The notes under the pieces: model-generated
What the model saw: only the letters and a program-made list of their open reading frames with translations
Databases searched by the model: none
What the model was told of the DNA's origin: nothing
Position numbers and translations under genes: made by a program
Part shown: positions 17,167 to 24,518 of the stretch, in pieces
How the letters are laid out: each line of letters starts with the position of its first letter
Numbering within the stretch: position 1 is the stretch's first letter
NCBI RefSeq assembly: GCF_004322775.1
Contig: NZ_CP036403.1
Location: 3,844,001-3,908,000, forward strand
Direction: 5' to 3'
DNA length: 64,000 bases
Source of the DNA: Ornithinimicrobium sufpigmenti
Lineage (GTDB): Bacteria; Actinomycetota; Actinomycetes; Actinomycetales; Dermatophilaceae

Positions 17167-17931
17167 ATGGCGACCAACGCCCCAGCCGCCGCGCACGCGC
17201 TGGCCATCCTCACGCTGCTGGCCCGGCGGCCCACGCCGGTGTCGGCGGCGGCGATCGCCCGTGACCTCGGGCTGCCGCGCTCCTCGACCTACCACCTGCT
17301 GGCGGTCCTGGTCGAGCAGGGGTATGCCGTCCACCTGCCCGAGGAGCGGCGCTACGGGCTCGGGGTCGCGGCCTTCGAGCTGGGCTTCGCCTACACCCGG
17401 CAGGCGCCGCTGGAGCGGATCGCCCGGCCGCGGCTGTCCCGGCTGGCGGACGCGGCCGGCCACAGCGCGCACCTGGCCGTCCTGCACGGCCGGGACGTGC
17501 TCTACGTCGTCGAGGAACGGGTGGCCGGTCGGCCCTCGCTCGTCACCGACGTCGGGGTCCGGCTGCCCGCCTCGCTCACCGCGAGCGGGCTGGCGCTCCT
17601 CGCTGCCCTCCCACCCGCGCAGGTCAGGGCGCTGTTCCCCTCCGTGGACGCCTTCGTCCAGCGGCACGGGGTCGGGCCCACCTCGCTGTCGCAGCTGCGG
17701 CGGGAGCTGTCCGCCACCCGCCAGCGGGGGTATGCCGTGGAGGACGGCCAGGTGACGCCCGGCCTCGCCTCGGTCGGAGCCGCGGTGCTCGACCACACCG
17801 GGCACCCGGACGCTGCCGTGGCCGTCACCTATCCGCTCGAGGGTGTCGACGACGCAGCCCGCGCGCAGTTGGCCGTGCTCGTCCGCGCCTGCGCGGCCGA
17901 GATCTCGGTGCGGCTGGGGCACCGGGGCTGA
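17167..17931 (+). CDS. IclR family transcriptional regulator
   Basis: A 254-residue regulator. The N-terminal winged helix-turn-helix (about 5-65: AHALAILTLLARRPTPVSAA and LGLPRSSTYHLLAVLVEQGYA) is followed by an IclR effector domain (about 75-250) with RIARPRLSRLADAAGHSAHL, SLTASGLALLAALPPAQVRA and GYAVEDGQVTPGLASVGAAV. It is of normal length and should repress or activate a catabolic operon in response to a small acid. Its target is unclear: the closest degradative gene is hutH, 3.8 kb away. TACCCT at 17155-17160 lies six bases before the ATG, a leaderless arrangement. It is convergent with the toxin operon, whose last gene ends two bases beyond this stop. Confidence 0.92.
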   Translation: MATNAPAAAHALAILTLLARRPTPVSAAAIARDLGLPRSSTYHLLAVLVEQGYAVHLPEERRYGLGVAAFELGFAYTRQAPLERIARPRLSRLADAAGHSAHLAVLHGRDVLYVVEERVAGRPSLVTDVGVRLPASLTASGLALLAALPPAQVRALFPSVDAFVQRHGVGPTSLSQLRRELSATRQRGYAVEDGQVTPGLASVGAAVLDHTGHPDAAVAVTYPLEGVDDAARAQLAVLVRACAAEISVRLGHRG

Positions 17932-17932
17932 G

Positions 17933-18439
17933 TCAGCCGTCGCGGCGGAAGTAGGCCAGGACGCCGCTGCGACGGGGCTCCGCAGGGGCTGCCTCCCCGG
18001 GCAGGTCGCCGCTGGCCCGCAGCCGCTCGACCAGCGCCTCGACCTCGGCCCGGTTGAGCTCAAGGTAGTCGTGCACCTGGTCCCAGTAGGGATCGCTCCC
18101 CGAGTCCTCCTCCGGCCTCAACGGCAGATCCGTCAACACCTGGAAGTCACGCTGGCCATCACGGTCTGCGACGAGGCGCAGCTCGCTCCAGTCCACGTCC
18201 TCCAGCGCCAGCTCCATGCGACGGAAGGCGTCGTACGCATCCATCGTGCTGCCGTACTCAGCCCGCGGTCCCGCGCCCTCGTGCACGACGATGCGGTGCA
18301 CCGTCGTGGAGGAACCCGCCGGGCGGCCGTCCGGCTCTGCCAGCCGACCGGTCCAGGCCACGAGACGGATCCAGTCCGGCTGGGTCTTGGTGATCTCGTT
18401 GACGTATTCCTCGACGTCGGCGTCGTTGATCTCGGCCAT
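17933..18439 (-). CDS. Putative immunity protein at the end of the toxin operon
   Basis: A 168-residue soluble, acidic protein with no family I can name with confidence. It begins MAEINDADVEEYVNEITKTQ and ends with a helical region (VHDYLELNRAEVEALVERLR) and a basic tail. The middle (MDAYDAFRRMELALEDVDWS then LRLVADRDGQRDFQVLTDLP) has the helix-strand rhythm of YezG/DUF600-like immunity proteins: helix, then a strand with an Asp-Gly turn. It starts 11 bases after the nuclease toxin stop and has a good AGGAG site. Position directly after a toxin gene is the main reason to suspect an immunity function. It could instead be an orphan regulator. Confidence 0.6.
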   Translation of the reverse strand: MAEINDADVEEYVNEITKTQPDWIRLVAWTGRLAEPDGRPAGSSTTVHRIVVHEGAGPRAEYGSTMDAYDAFRRMELALEDVDWSELRLVADRDGQRDFQVLTDLPLRPEEDSGSDPYWDQVHDYLELNRAEVEALVERLRASGDLPGEAAPAEPRRSGVLAYFRRDG

Positions 18440-18450
18440 CGGTGACACTC

Positions 18451-20397
18451 CTACTTGTTGTCGAAGACCCATTGTCTGGGGCGCCCGTCGATCCAGGCCT
18501 CGACGACGAACCGGTCGGGTCGGGTCGTGATGCCCTCGGGGTAGACCGTGCGCAGGTTGAAGCGGACCTCGCTACCTCCCTGCAGGGCACCGCGCAGCAC
18601 ATTCTCCATCCTGGCGTAGGCGCCCTGGTTGAGGTTGGCCAGGCCGTCGTCGATGGGCCGGCCGTTGCCGGGCAGCACGTTGAGCCGGTTGGTCGGCCCG
18701 CCGAGGGAGTCGGCGATGAGGTGGAAGCCGACGTCGCTGTCCAGGGCGTCCGGCCCGCGCCCGATCTCGCCCTGCAGCCGCGCGTCCCGGCCCCCGGGGT
18801 TCAGGCTCAGCTGACCACCGACCTCGGCGGTCCTGCCGGCCTCGTCGGTGCGCCAGAACATGTCGTTGTACTCGTAGCGGACATTGGGGTGGGCCCGGTT
18901 CGCCGCCGCGTTGAAGTCGGCCATGCTGTCGAACCGGAAGACCCCCGGGCCGATGTTGTCGCCCCGGGCCAGCAGCTGCACCGAGTCGTCCAGCTGGTTG
19001 AGCGGGACGTTGTCGAGGTTGCGCAGCACCGCCGCGGCCTCGTCGGCGGTGAGGACGCGCCGCCCCCACTTGCCCGCGGTCGCCGCCTGACCGCCCAGCG
19101 GGACCAGCGCCACCATGGACAGCGAGCCGTCGATGACATTGCCCTCGGCGAAGTACCAGACCGCGTTGACCCCGTCGGCCAGCTCACCGATCCCGGGGAC
19201 CATGCCGAGGACGTCGAGCACGATGTGGCCGGCGCTGGACCACCACGGTGCGTCGTCCCGGCGGGAGGCGACCTCCTCCTTGAACGCCTCGGACGCCCAG
19301 TAGGCATCATCAGCCACCTGGGCGGAGTAGACCGAACCGCCCTCGTAGGGCGTGGCGGCCCCGAGGATCATCTCGCCGGCGGCCTGTCCGTCGTCGACGG
19401 GCCACCGGCGCTGGGAGATCAGGTAGTCCATGAAGGCGCTGACGGAGCGGTCCTCACCCTCAGCGGTCACCGTCGTCGTGCCGGACTCCTGGAAGATCCG
19501 CATCCCGGCCTCGGGGTTGCGCGCCGCGGCCTGCAGGACCAGTGCGAGCGGGTCGTAGGCCTGGGTGCCGTCCGGCAGCGTGGCGCCGAGGTAGGTGCCC
19601 ATGGGGTAGGCGTCCATCTGCCACATACCCCTCATGCCCCGGTCGCCGGTCTCCAGGTCGTAGATCGCCTGCACCAGGCCCACCGTGAAGTCCGTGGACC
19701 AGGTGCCGCGGGAGACGACCGCCGCAAGGTTCGAGGCCTGGCCGGGGTTGTCCATCGCGGTGATGGCCTCGATCCAGCGCTGGTCCCAGCCGTGCGGGGG
19801 TGCGACGTCCCCGGTCCCGCGGGAGGCCAGCCCGAGGGTCTGCCCGAGGCCGTCGAGCAGCTCCTCGTAGTCGGTCTGCCAGCGCGCATGCTCCGCGGCC
19901 GGGTCAGTGCTGTGGGCCAGGTCCGGACGGATGGCTGCGTTGCGCAGGGTGCCCGCCAGCTGCTCCAGGTCGACCTGCCCGGCGAGGGCCTGGGCGAAGT
20001 AGGGGTCGTTGCGCCCCTCGCGCAGCAGGTCCAGGATCTCCTGCGGGATCTCACCCCCGCCCTCGTTCACGAAGTCGGCGACCCGCCGGGCGTCCGCCTC
20101 CACCTGGGCCCGGGACTTCGTCGACAGGTCGTTCTCGTCGAACTGCGCATAGAGCTGCTGGCCCGGCGTGGAGGCCTCGATCTGCAGGGCCATCGCGAGC
20201 CGCCGGTGCAGCCCCATGATCTCTCCGTCGGCCCAGCCGAGCACGGTGTCGACCGGCATCAGCGAGCCGGTGGGCAGCAGCACGTGCTGCAGCCGCCCGG
20301 ACACCGCGGACCGGTCGCCGGCCAGGTCCAGACGCACCTGCTCGATGCCCGCGACCAGGTCGATGAAGCCGGGTATGTGGATGGAGCAGAGGGCCAT
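18451..20397 (-). CDS. Polymorphic toxin with pretoxin and HNH-like NS_2 nuclease domain
   Basis: A 648-residue protein. The N-terminal half is helical with EILDLLREGRNDPYFAQALA and NLAAVVSRGTWSTDFTVGLV, resembling the DUF6571-type N-terminus of actinobacterial secreted toxins. About residues 415-475 are a pretoxin segment: HIVLDVLGMVPGIGELADGV then GNVIDGSLSMVALVPLGGQA then TAGKWGRR. The C-terminal 130 residues look like the Endonuclea_NS_2 domain of YeeF-type toxins: DVGFHLIADSLGGPTNRLNV, NLNQGAYARMENVLRGALQG and the closing RPDRFVVEAWIDG. The family usually has GGHLIA; here it is GFHLIA, keeping the His. The start ATG overlaps the upstream stop as TGATG. It probably cleaves DNA or RNA in competitors. 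No secretion machinery is encoded nearby. Confidence 0.82.
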   Translation of the reverse strand: MALCSIHIPGFIDLVAGIEQVRLDLAGDRSAVSGRLQHVLLPTGSLMPVDTVLGWADGEIMGLHRRLAMALQIEASTPGQQLYAQFDENDLSTKSRAQVEADARRVADFVNEGGGEIPQEILDLLREGRNDPYFAQALAGQVDLEQLAGTLRNAAIRPDLAHSTDPAAEHARWQTDYEELLDGLGQTLGLASRGTGDVAPPHGWDQRWIEAITAMDNPGQASNLAAVVSRGTWSTDFTVGLVQAIYDLETGDRGMRGMWQMDAYPMGTYLGATLPDGTQAYDPLALVLQAAARNPEAGMRIFQESGTTTVTAEGEDRSVSAFMDYLISQRRWPVDDGQAAGEMILGAATPYEGGSVYSAQVADDAYWASEAFKEEVASRRDDAPWWSSAGHIVLDVLGMVPGIGELADGVNAVWYFAEGNVIDGSLSMVALVPLGGQAATAGKWGRRVLTADEAAAVLRNLDNVPLNQLDDSVQLLARGDNIGPGVFRFDSMADFNAAANRAHPNVRYEYNDMFWRTDEAGRTAEVGGQLSLNPGGRDARLQGEIGRGPDALDSDVGFHLIADSLGGPTNRLNVLPGNGRPIDDGLANLNQGAYARMENVLRGALQGGSEVRFNLRTVYPEGITTRPDRFVVEAWIDGRPRQWVFDNK

Positions 20398-20711
20398 CAG
20401 CGTGGCCCCATCCGCAGCCAGTTGACCCGCCAGTCGGTCGACTCCACCAGCTCGGGCTGCCGCGCGACCGCGTCGTCGAACTCGGCCAGCGCGTCCTCCC
20501 GGACACGGCCCAGCGTCCTGCGGTGCTCGGCCAGCGCGACCCCGAAGTCGTCGGCGGTGGTGCTCAGCCAGCACCCGCCCTCGAAGGCCCTGTGCGCCTT
20601 GTCAAGGGCCTCCTTGATCTCCTCGGCCGGTGGCGCCGCCGCCGCCCGGGCGCTGGTGATCGCCGACCGGTAGCTGTTGGGCACCATCGTGACCTCGTCC
20701 CCGCCTGCCAT
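20397..20711 (-). CDS. Small helical WXG-like partner of the toxin
   Basis: A 104-residue, mostly helical protein: SYRSAITSARAAAAPPAEEI, a second helix EALDKAHRAFEGGCWLSTTA, then FGVALAEHRRTLGRVREDAL and a short tail. Size, two-helix layout and a WxS turn between helices are those of WXG100-like or LXG-associated proteins that accompany large polymorphic toxins to a type VII secretion system, though the exact WXG triplet is absent. The ATG at 20711 follows a strong GAGGAGGAGG site. Its TGA overlaps the toxin ATG, so they are coupled. This gene probably encodes a targeting partner or chaperone; no sequence-level family call is possible by eye. Confidence 0.6.
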   Translation of the reverse strand: MAGGDEVTMVPNSYRSAITSARAAAAPPAEEIKEALDKAHRAFEGGCWLSTTADDFGVALAEHRRTLGRVREDALAEFDDAVARQPELVESTDWRVNWLRMGPR

Positions 20712-20736
20712 GCAGCCTCCTCCTCGTGCGCCCCGG

Positions 20737-21159
20737 TCAGCGCCCCGGCACTGGGCCGTGCTCGGCGATCCAGGTGTCCAGGTACTTCTCGAACCGGCCG
20801 AGGGACTCCTCGTCGGGGCGGCCCAGCGTGCGCGTGGGCGGGCCGTAGCCGAACCGCGTGCGGAAGGCCCCGTCCCGGTCCACCTCGAGATCCAGCACGG
20901 TCCAGCGCTCGCCGGCCTGCGCCATACCCTCGTTGAGCTCGGCGACGAGGTCGTAGAGCTGCTCGTCGAAGCCGAACTGGCCCGCGCCCCAGCGGTCACC
21001 CAGGTCCACGACCCCCAGGGTGACCCAGTTGAGGCTCACCTCGCCGTCGACGACCGTCGCCTCCCAGTTGCCCACCAGGCGGGCCCAGCCCTCCGGCGCG
21101 AGCTGGACGAACCGCTCCGCGATCGCCCGCACCTGCTCCTGCTGCGCGGTCGCCTCCAT
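20737..21159 (-). CDS. YezG/DUF600-like immunity protein
   Basis: A 140-residue soluble protein with the YezG pattern: a first amphipathic helix (QQEQVRAIAERFVQLAPEGW), strands WEATVVDGEVSLNWV and FGFDEQLYDLVAELNEGMAQ, then ERWTVLDLEVDRDGAFRTRF GYG and a terminal helix LGRFEKYLDTWIAEHG. In Bacillus, YezG neutralises the NS_2 nuclease of YeeF, and the matching nuclease domain is on the large protein of this operon. Here the immunity gene is the first gene, before the partner and the toxin, rather than after it. The ATG at 21159 has a strong GGGAGGGG site. It is divergent from the nucleoside transporter gene. Confidence 0.78.
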   Translation of the reverse strand: MEATAQQEQVRAIAERFVQLAPEGWARLVGNWEATVVDGEVSLNWVTLGVVDLGDRWGAGQFGFDEQLYDLVAELNEGMAQAGERWTVLDLEVDRDGAFRTRFGYGPPTRTLGRPDEESLGRFEKYLDTWIAEHGPVPGR

Positions 21160-21255
21160 CGTTGCCCCTCCCAGGTCGAAGATGTCCTGCCCAGACCGGA
21201 GCCTAATGGGTCCGCACGACCAGCGCGGGCCGTCAGCCTCCGCTAACCTCGCCGA

Positions 21256-22632
21256 ATGTATGCGCTGTGGGGCCTGGGTGGCATGGTCGGCCTGCTCGTG
21301 CTGGCCTGGCTGCTGTCGGAGAACCGCAGGGCGATCCGGTGGCGCACGGTGCTGGCGGCGCTGACGATCCAGGCCGGCTTCGGGGTGATCGTGCTCTACT
21401 GGCCGGCGGGGCAGCGGGCGCTCGAGTTCGCCTCCCGCGGGGTGCAGGCGATCATCGACTCCTCCGGCGCGGGCATCGACTTCGTCTTCGGCGGGGTGCT
21501 CGGCGGGGAGGGGGTCCAGTTCACCTTCGCCTTCCAGGTGCTGCCGGTCATCATCTTCTTCGGCTCCCTGACTGCCGTGCTCTACCACTTCGGGATCCTG
21601 CAGTTCGTCGTCGAGAAGCTGGGCGGGGCGCTGGGCTGGGCCCTGGGCACACGGCGGGCCGAGTCGGTCAACGCCGCGGCCAACGTCTTCGTCGGCCAGA
21701 CCGAGGCGCCCCTGGTCATCCGGCCCTACCTCAAGGGTCTGACCCGCTCGGGGCTGTTCGCCGTCATGGTCGGCGGTCTGTCGACCGTGGCCGGGTCGGT
21801 GCTGGTGGGCTACTCCCTGCTGGGTGCGCCGCTGGAGTACCTCATCGCCGCCTCCTTCATGGCCGCGCCCGGCGCGCTGCTGATGGCCAAGATCGTTTTG
21901 CCGGAGCGGCTCGAGGACCGGGACTCCGACGACCCGGACTTCGCCGGCGCGAAGAAGCGCAGGGGACGCGGCGAACGGGCGAAGGTCGGGGCGGGAAAGG
22001 GGTCGGCCGCGGGCGGAGAGGGTGGGGCGAGTGCCGCAGGCGCGGGTGAGGCACCGCATACCTCGGAGGGAGACGACGACGACCTCCTTGAGGGGGACGA
22101 GCCGAGCGAGGAGGGACACCGCAACGTGATCGACGCGGCCGCCTCGGGCGCCGCGGACGGGCTGCGGCTGGCGCTGACCATCGGCGCGATGCTGCTGGCC
22201 TTCATCTCGCTGATCGCGCTGGTCAACCTCATCCTGGGGACGGTCGGGGGCTGGTTCGGCAACCCGGACCTGACCTTCGAGCAGATCCTGGGTTACGTCT
22301 TCGCGCCGATCATGACGATGATCGGTGTGCCCTGGTCCGAGGCGGCCGGCGCCGGGAGCTTCGTCGGGCAGAAGGTCGTGGTCAACGAGTTCGTGGCGTT
22401 CAGCAACTTCGCGCCGATCATCGAGGAGTTCAGCCCTCGCACCGGCGCGATCATCACGTTCGCCCTGACCGGCTTCGCCAACCTGGGCTCGCTCGGCATC
22501 CTGCTCGGCGGGCTGGGCGGTCTGGTCAAGGACCGTCGCGGCGAGATCGCCGAGCTCGGCCTGCGCGCCATCGCCGCCGCCACCCTGGCCAACCTGATGA
22601 GCGCCACGATCGCCGGCATCCTCATCAGCTGA
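21256..22632 (+). CDS. Concentrative nucleoside transporter (NupC/CNT family)
   Basis: A 458-residue H+- or Na+-coupled nucleoside importer. Family landmarks include FAFQVLPVIIFFGSLTAVLY, VNAAANVFVGQTEAPLVIRP, FMAAPGALLMAKIVLPERL, NVIDAAASGAADGLRLALTI, the ending motif LTGFANLGSLGILLGGLGGL and LMSATIAGILIS. An unusual hydrophilic insert of about 60 residues (about 225-288: KKRRGRGERAKVGAGKGSAA then an acidic DDDDLLEGDEPSEEG run) lengthens the central cytoplasmic loop compared with typical 400-residue CNT proteins. TAACCT at 21244-21249 lies six bases before the ATG, a leaderless start. The last 35 bases of the gene are duplicated directly after it. Confidence 0.93.
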   Translation: MYALWGLGGMVGLLVLAWLLSENRRAIRWRTVLAALTIQAGFGVIVLYWPAGQRALEFASRGVQAIIDSSGAGIDFVFGGVLGGEGVQFTFAFQVLPVIIFFGSLTAVLYHFGILQFVVEKLGGALGWALGTRRAESVNAAANVFVGQTEAPLVIRPYLKGLTRSGLFAVMVGGLSTVAGSVLVGYSLLGAPLEYLIAASFMAAPGALLMAKIVLPERLEDRDSDDPDFAGAKKRRGRGERAKVGAGKGSAAGGEGGASAAGAGEAPHTSEGDDDDLLEGDEPSEEGHRNVIDAAASGAADGLRLALTIGAMLLAFISLIALVNLILGTVGGWFGNPDLTFEQILGYVFAPIMTMIGVPWSEAAGAGSFVGQKVVVNEFVAFSNFAPIIEEFSPRTGAIITFALTGFANLGSLGILLGGLGGLVKDRRGEIAELGLRAIAAATLANLMSATIAGILIS

Positions 22633-22663
22633 TGAGCGCCACGATCGCCGGCATCCTCATCAG
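22594..22663. repeat. Perfect 35-bp tandem duplication across the nupC stop codon
   Basis: The 35 bases from 22594 to 22628 are repeated exactly at 22629-22663. The duplication begins in the codons for LMSATIAGILIS and includes the first bases of the TGA. Because the stop falls at the join, the protein sequence would be the same with or without the second copy. Confidence 0.95.
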
Positions 22664-22681
22664 CTGACCCCCCTCCCCCGA

Positions 22682-22870
22682 CAGAACACGGGAAAAGGCC
22701 CGACAGAGCACGGCGAAGAGCCCAACAGAACACGCCGAAAGGCTCAACAGAACACGCCGAAGGGCCCATCAGGGGACAGGCAGCGGGCCTCCGGCGTGTC
22801 CTGTCGGGCCGTATCGCGTGCTCTGTGGGGCCATGTGACGTGTCCTGTCGGGCCGTATGGCGTGCTCTGT
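22682..22870. repeat. Mirror array of 22-bp repeats, 4 forward + 4 inverted copies
   Basis: CAGARCACG starts at 22682, 22704, 22726 and 22748 (exact 22-bp period), with a decayed fifth copy CAGGGGACA at 22770. The complement CGTGYYCTG starts at 22795, 22817, 22839 and 22861, again exactly every 22 bp. Unlike the array at 11464, both flanking genes lie on the plus strand; the inverted block ends 26 bases before the start codon of the quinone oxidoreductase gene and overlaps its promoter region. No reading frame is present. Confidence 0.9.
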
Positions 22871-22894
22871 CGGGGGCGGCGTTAGGTTGGAGGC

Positions 22895-23887
22895 ATGCGT
22901 GCGATCACCATCTCCGAGCCTGGCGAGGCCGACGCCCTCGTCATCGCTGACGTTCCTGCTCCCGAGCTCCGCCAGGGCGAGGTCCTGGTCGAGGTGGTCG
23001 CTGCGGGGGTGAACCGCGCGGACGTCATGCAGCGCAAGGGCTTCTACCCGCCGCCGCCCGGTGAGTCGGACCTGCCGGGGCTGGAGGTCAGCGGCCGGGT
23101 CGCCGAGCTCGGCCCGGGCACCGAGTCGTCCGGCTGGTCGGTCGGCGACGAGGTGTGCGCCCTGCTGTCCGGCGGCGGGTATGCCGAGTCGGTCGCCGTC
23201 CCCGTCGGTCAGCTCCTGCCGGTCCCCACCGGGGTCGAGCTCGCCGACGCCGCGGCGCTGCCGGAGGTGGTGTGCACGGTCTGGAGCAACCTGGTCATGG
23301 AAGCCGGTCTGCGCGAGGGTGAGACGGTGCTGCTGCACGGCGGGTCGAGCGGGATCGGCACGATGGCCATCCAGCTGGCCCGGGAGATCGGGGCCCGGGT
23401 GGCGGTCACGGCCGGGTCCGCCGACAAGCTCGCGGCCTGCCAGGAGCTGGGCGCGGACATCCTGGTCAACTACCGCGAGGAGGACTTCGTGGAGGTGGTC
23501 AAGGACGCCACGGACGGCCGAGGTGCGGACGTGATCCTCGACGTCGTCGGCGCGAAGTACCTGCCCCGCAACGTCAAGACGCTGGCGAAGGACGGCCGGC
23601 TGGTCGTCATCGGTCTGCTGGGTGGCCGTGCGGGCGAGCTGGACCTGGGCGCCCTGCTGACCAAGCGCGGCCGGGTCATCGCCACCTCGTTGCGATCCCG
23701 CTCGGTCGAGGCCAAGGCCGAGATCGTCGCCCAGGTGCGCGAGCACGTCTGGCCGATGATCGAGGACGGTCGGGTCCGGCCGCTCATCCAGTCGCGCCAC
23801 CCCCTCGAGGACGCCGCCGAGGCGCACCGTGAGATGGAGGCCTCGGGCCACATCGGCAAGATTCTGCTGGACGTCAGCCAGCGCTGA
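22895..23887 (+). CDS. NAD(P)H quinone oxidoreductase, zinc-free MDR family (PIG3-like)
   Basis: A 330-residue medium-chain reductase. Landmarks include VNRADVMQRKGFYPPPPGES (the PIG3/TP53I3-like signature), GDEVCALLSGGGYAESVAVP, the NADPH-binding loop LLHGGSSGIGTMAIQLAREI and ILDVVGAKYLPRNVKTLAKD. The C-terminus is SGHIGKILLDV. The zinc ligands of alcohol dehydrogenases are absent. It probably reduces quinones or enals in the cytoplasm with NADPH. TAGGTT (22883-22888) lies six bases before the ATG, so it is probably leaderless; a GGAGG is also present but sits too close to the start to be useful. It is convergent with the Nudix gene. Confidence 0.92.
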   Translation: MRAITISEPGEADALVIADVPAPELRQGEVLVEVVAAGVNRADVMQRKGFYPPPPGESDLPGLEVSGRVAELGPGTESSGWSVGDEVCALLSGGGYAESVAVPVGQLLPVPTGVELADAAALPEVVCTVWSNLVMEAGLREGETVLLHGGSSGIGTMAIQLAREIGARVAVTAGSADKLAACQELGADILVNYREEDFVEVVKDATDGRGADVILDVVGAKYLPRNVKTLAKDGRLVVIGLLGGRAGELDLGALLTKRGRVIATSLRSRSVEAKAEIVAQVREHVWPMIEDGRVRPLIQSRHPLEDAAEAHREMEASGHIGKILLDVSQR

Positions 23888-23938
23888 GCGACCAGGCCGC
23901 ACCCGGCTCGGCCCGCCCGACGTCAGTCAGAGCTGAGC
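23870..23938. repeat. 20-bp direct repeat spanning two convergent stop codons
   Basis: GACGTCAGCCAGCGCTGAGC (23870-23889) and GACGTCAGTCAGAGCTGAGC (23919-23938) differ at two positions and are 49 bases apart. The first spans the oxidoreductase stop, the second spans the Nudix stop. The repeats are in the same orientation, so they do not form a hairpin. Confidence 0.6.
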
Positions 23939-24432
23939 AGCCGGCCCTCCCGCGGCTGCTCGTCCGCCGACCTCAACACGTCGAGGATCCCCCGGGTGTC
24001 ACGGTCGGCCTTGCCCAGCTCCTTGCGTGAGGTCCAGCGGGCCTTCCGGGCTTCGGTCGACAGGTTCAGCTCCGGCCGGCGCTCCAGCCGGACCCGGAAG
24101 ACCACGTCGATGCCCCGCTCCTGGGGGTCGAAGCGCACCGTGACCGGCTCCCCGGGGTCGATGTCGAGCCCGACCTCCTCGCGCACCTCGCGGCGGACAG
24201 CCTCCTCCGGCGACTCACCGCGGCCCAGCAACCCACCGGGCAGGCTCCACCCGCGCCGGTGCGGCTGCCACAGCACGAGGAAATCCTCCTCGTGCTCGAT
24301 GACGCATACCGCGCCCACCCGGTAGGTCGGCGCGACCGTCCGGACCGCGGCCCGCTTGAGCGGCCCAGGGGTCACCCGGAAGGCGACCAGCGCAGCGGTG
24401 CTCAGCTTGCGCCGCACGGTGGACAGGTCCAT
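23923..24432 (-). CDS. Nudix hydrolase
   Basis: A 169-residue protein. The Nudix box is complete: GGLLGRGESPEEAVRREVRE followed by EVGLDI, with the REVREEVG glutamates that hold the metal. The N-terminal 40 residues (MDLSTVRRKLSTAALVAFRV...) are basic and weakly hydrophobic, as in membrane-proximal Nudix proteins; the C-terminus is charged. The substrate (nucleoside diphosphate derivatives) cannot be predicted. The ATG at 24432 was chosen because the upstream extension is Arg/Gly-rich and lacks a ribosome site; there is no obvious Shine-Dalgarno sequence for either start. It is convergent with the oxidoreductase gene and runs in the same direction as the FAD dehydrogenase gene behind it. Confidence 0.88.
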   Translation of the reverse strand: MDLSTVRRKLSTAALVAFRVTPGPLKRAAVRTVAPTYRVGAVCVIEHEEDFLVLWQPHRRGWSLPGGLLGRGESPEEAVRREVREEVGLDIDPGEPVTVRFDPQERGIDVVFRVRLERRPELNLSTEARKARWTSRKELGKADRDTRGILDVLRSADEQPREGRLLSSD

Positions 24433-24518
24433 ACGCCCAGCCAACCACACCGGTCCGTGCCCGGAGCCGCGAGACCGCGGGGCCACACCCTGTCGCCGGT
24501 CGGGGGTGGGGTGGTCCG

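Noticed and set aside
17933..21159. Type VII secretion locus
   Set aside because: No EccC, EccB, EccD or mycosin gene is present; only effector-type genes are seen.
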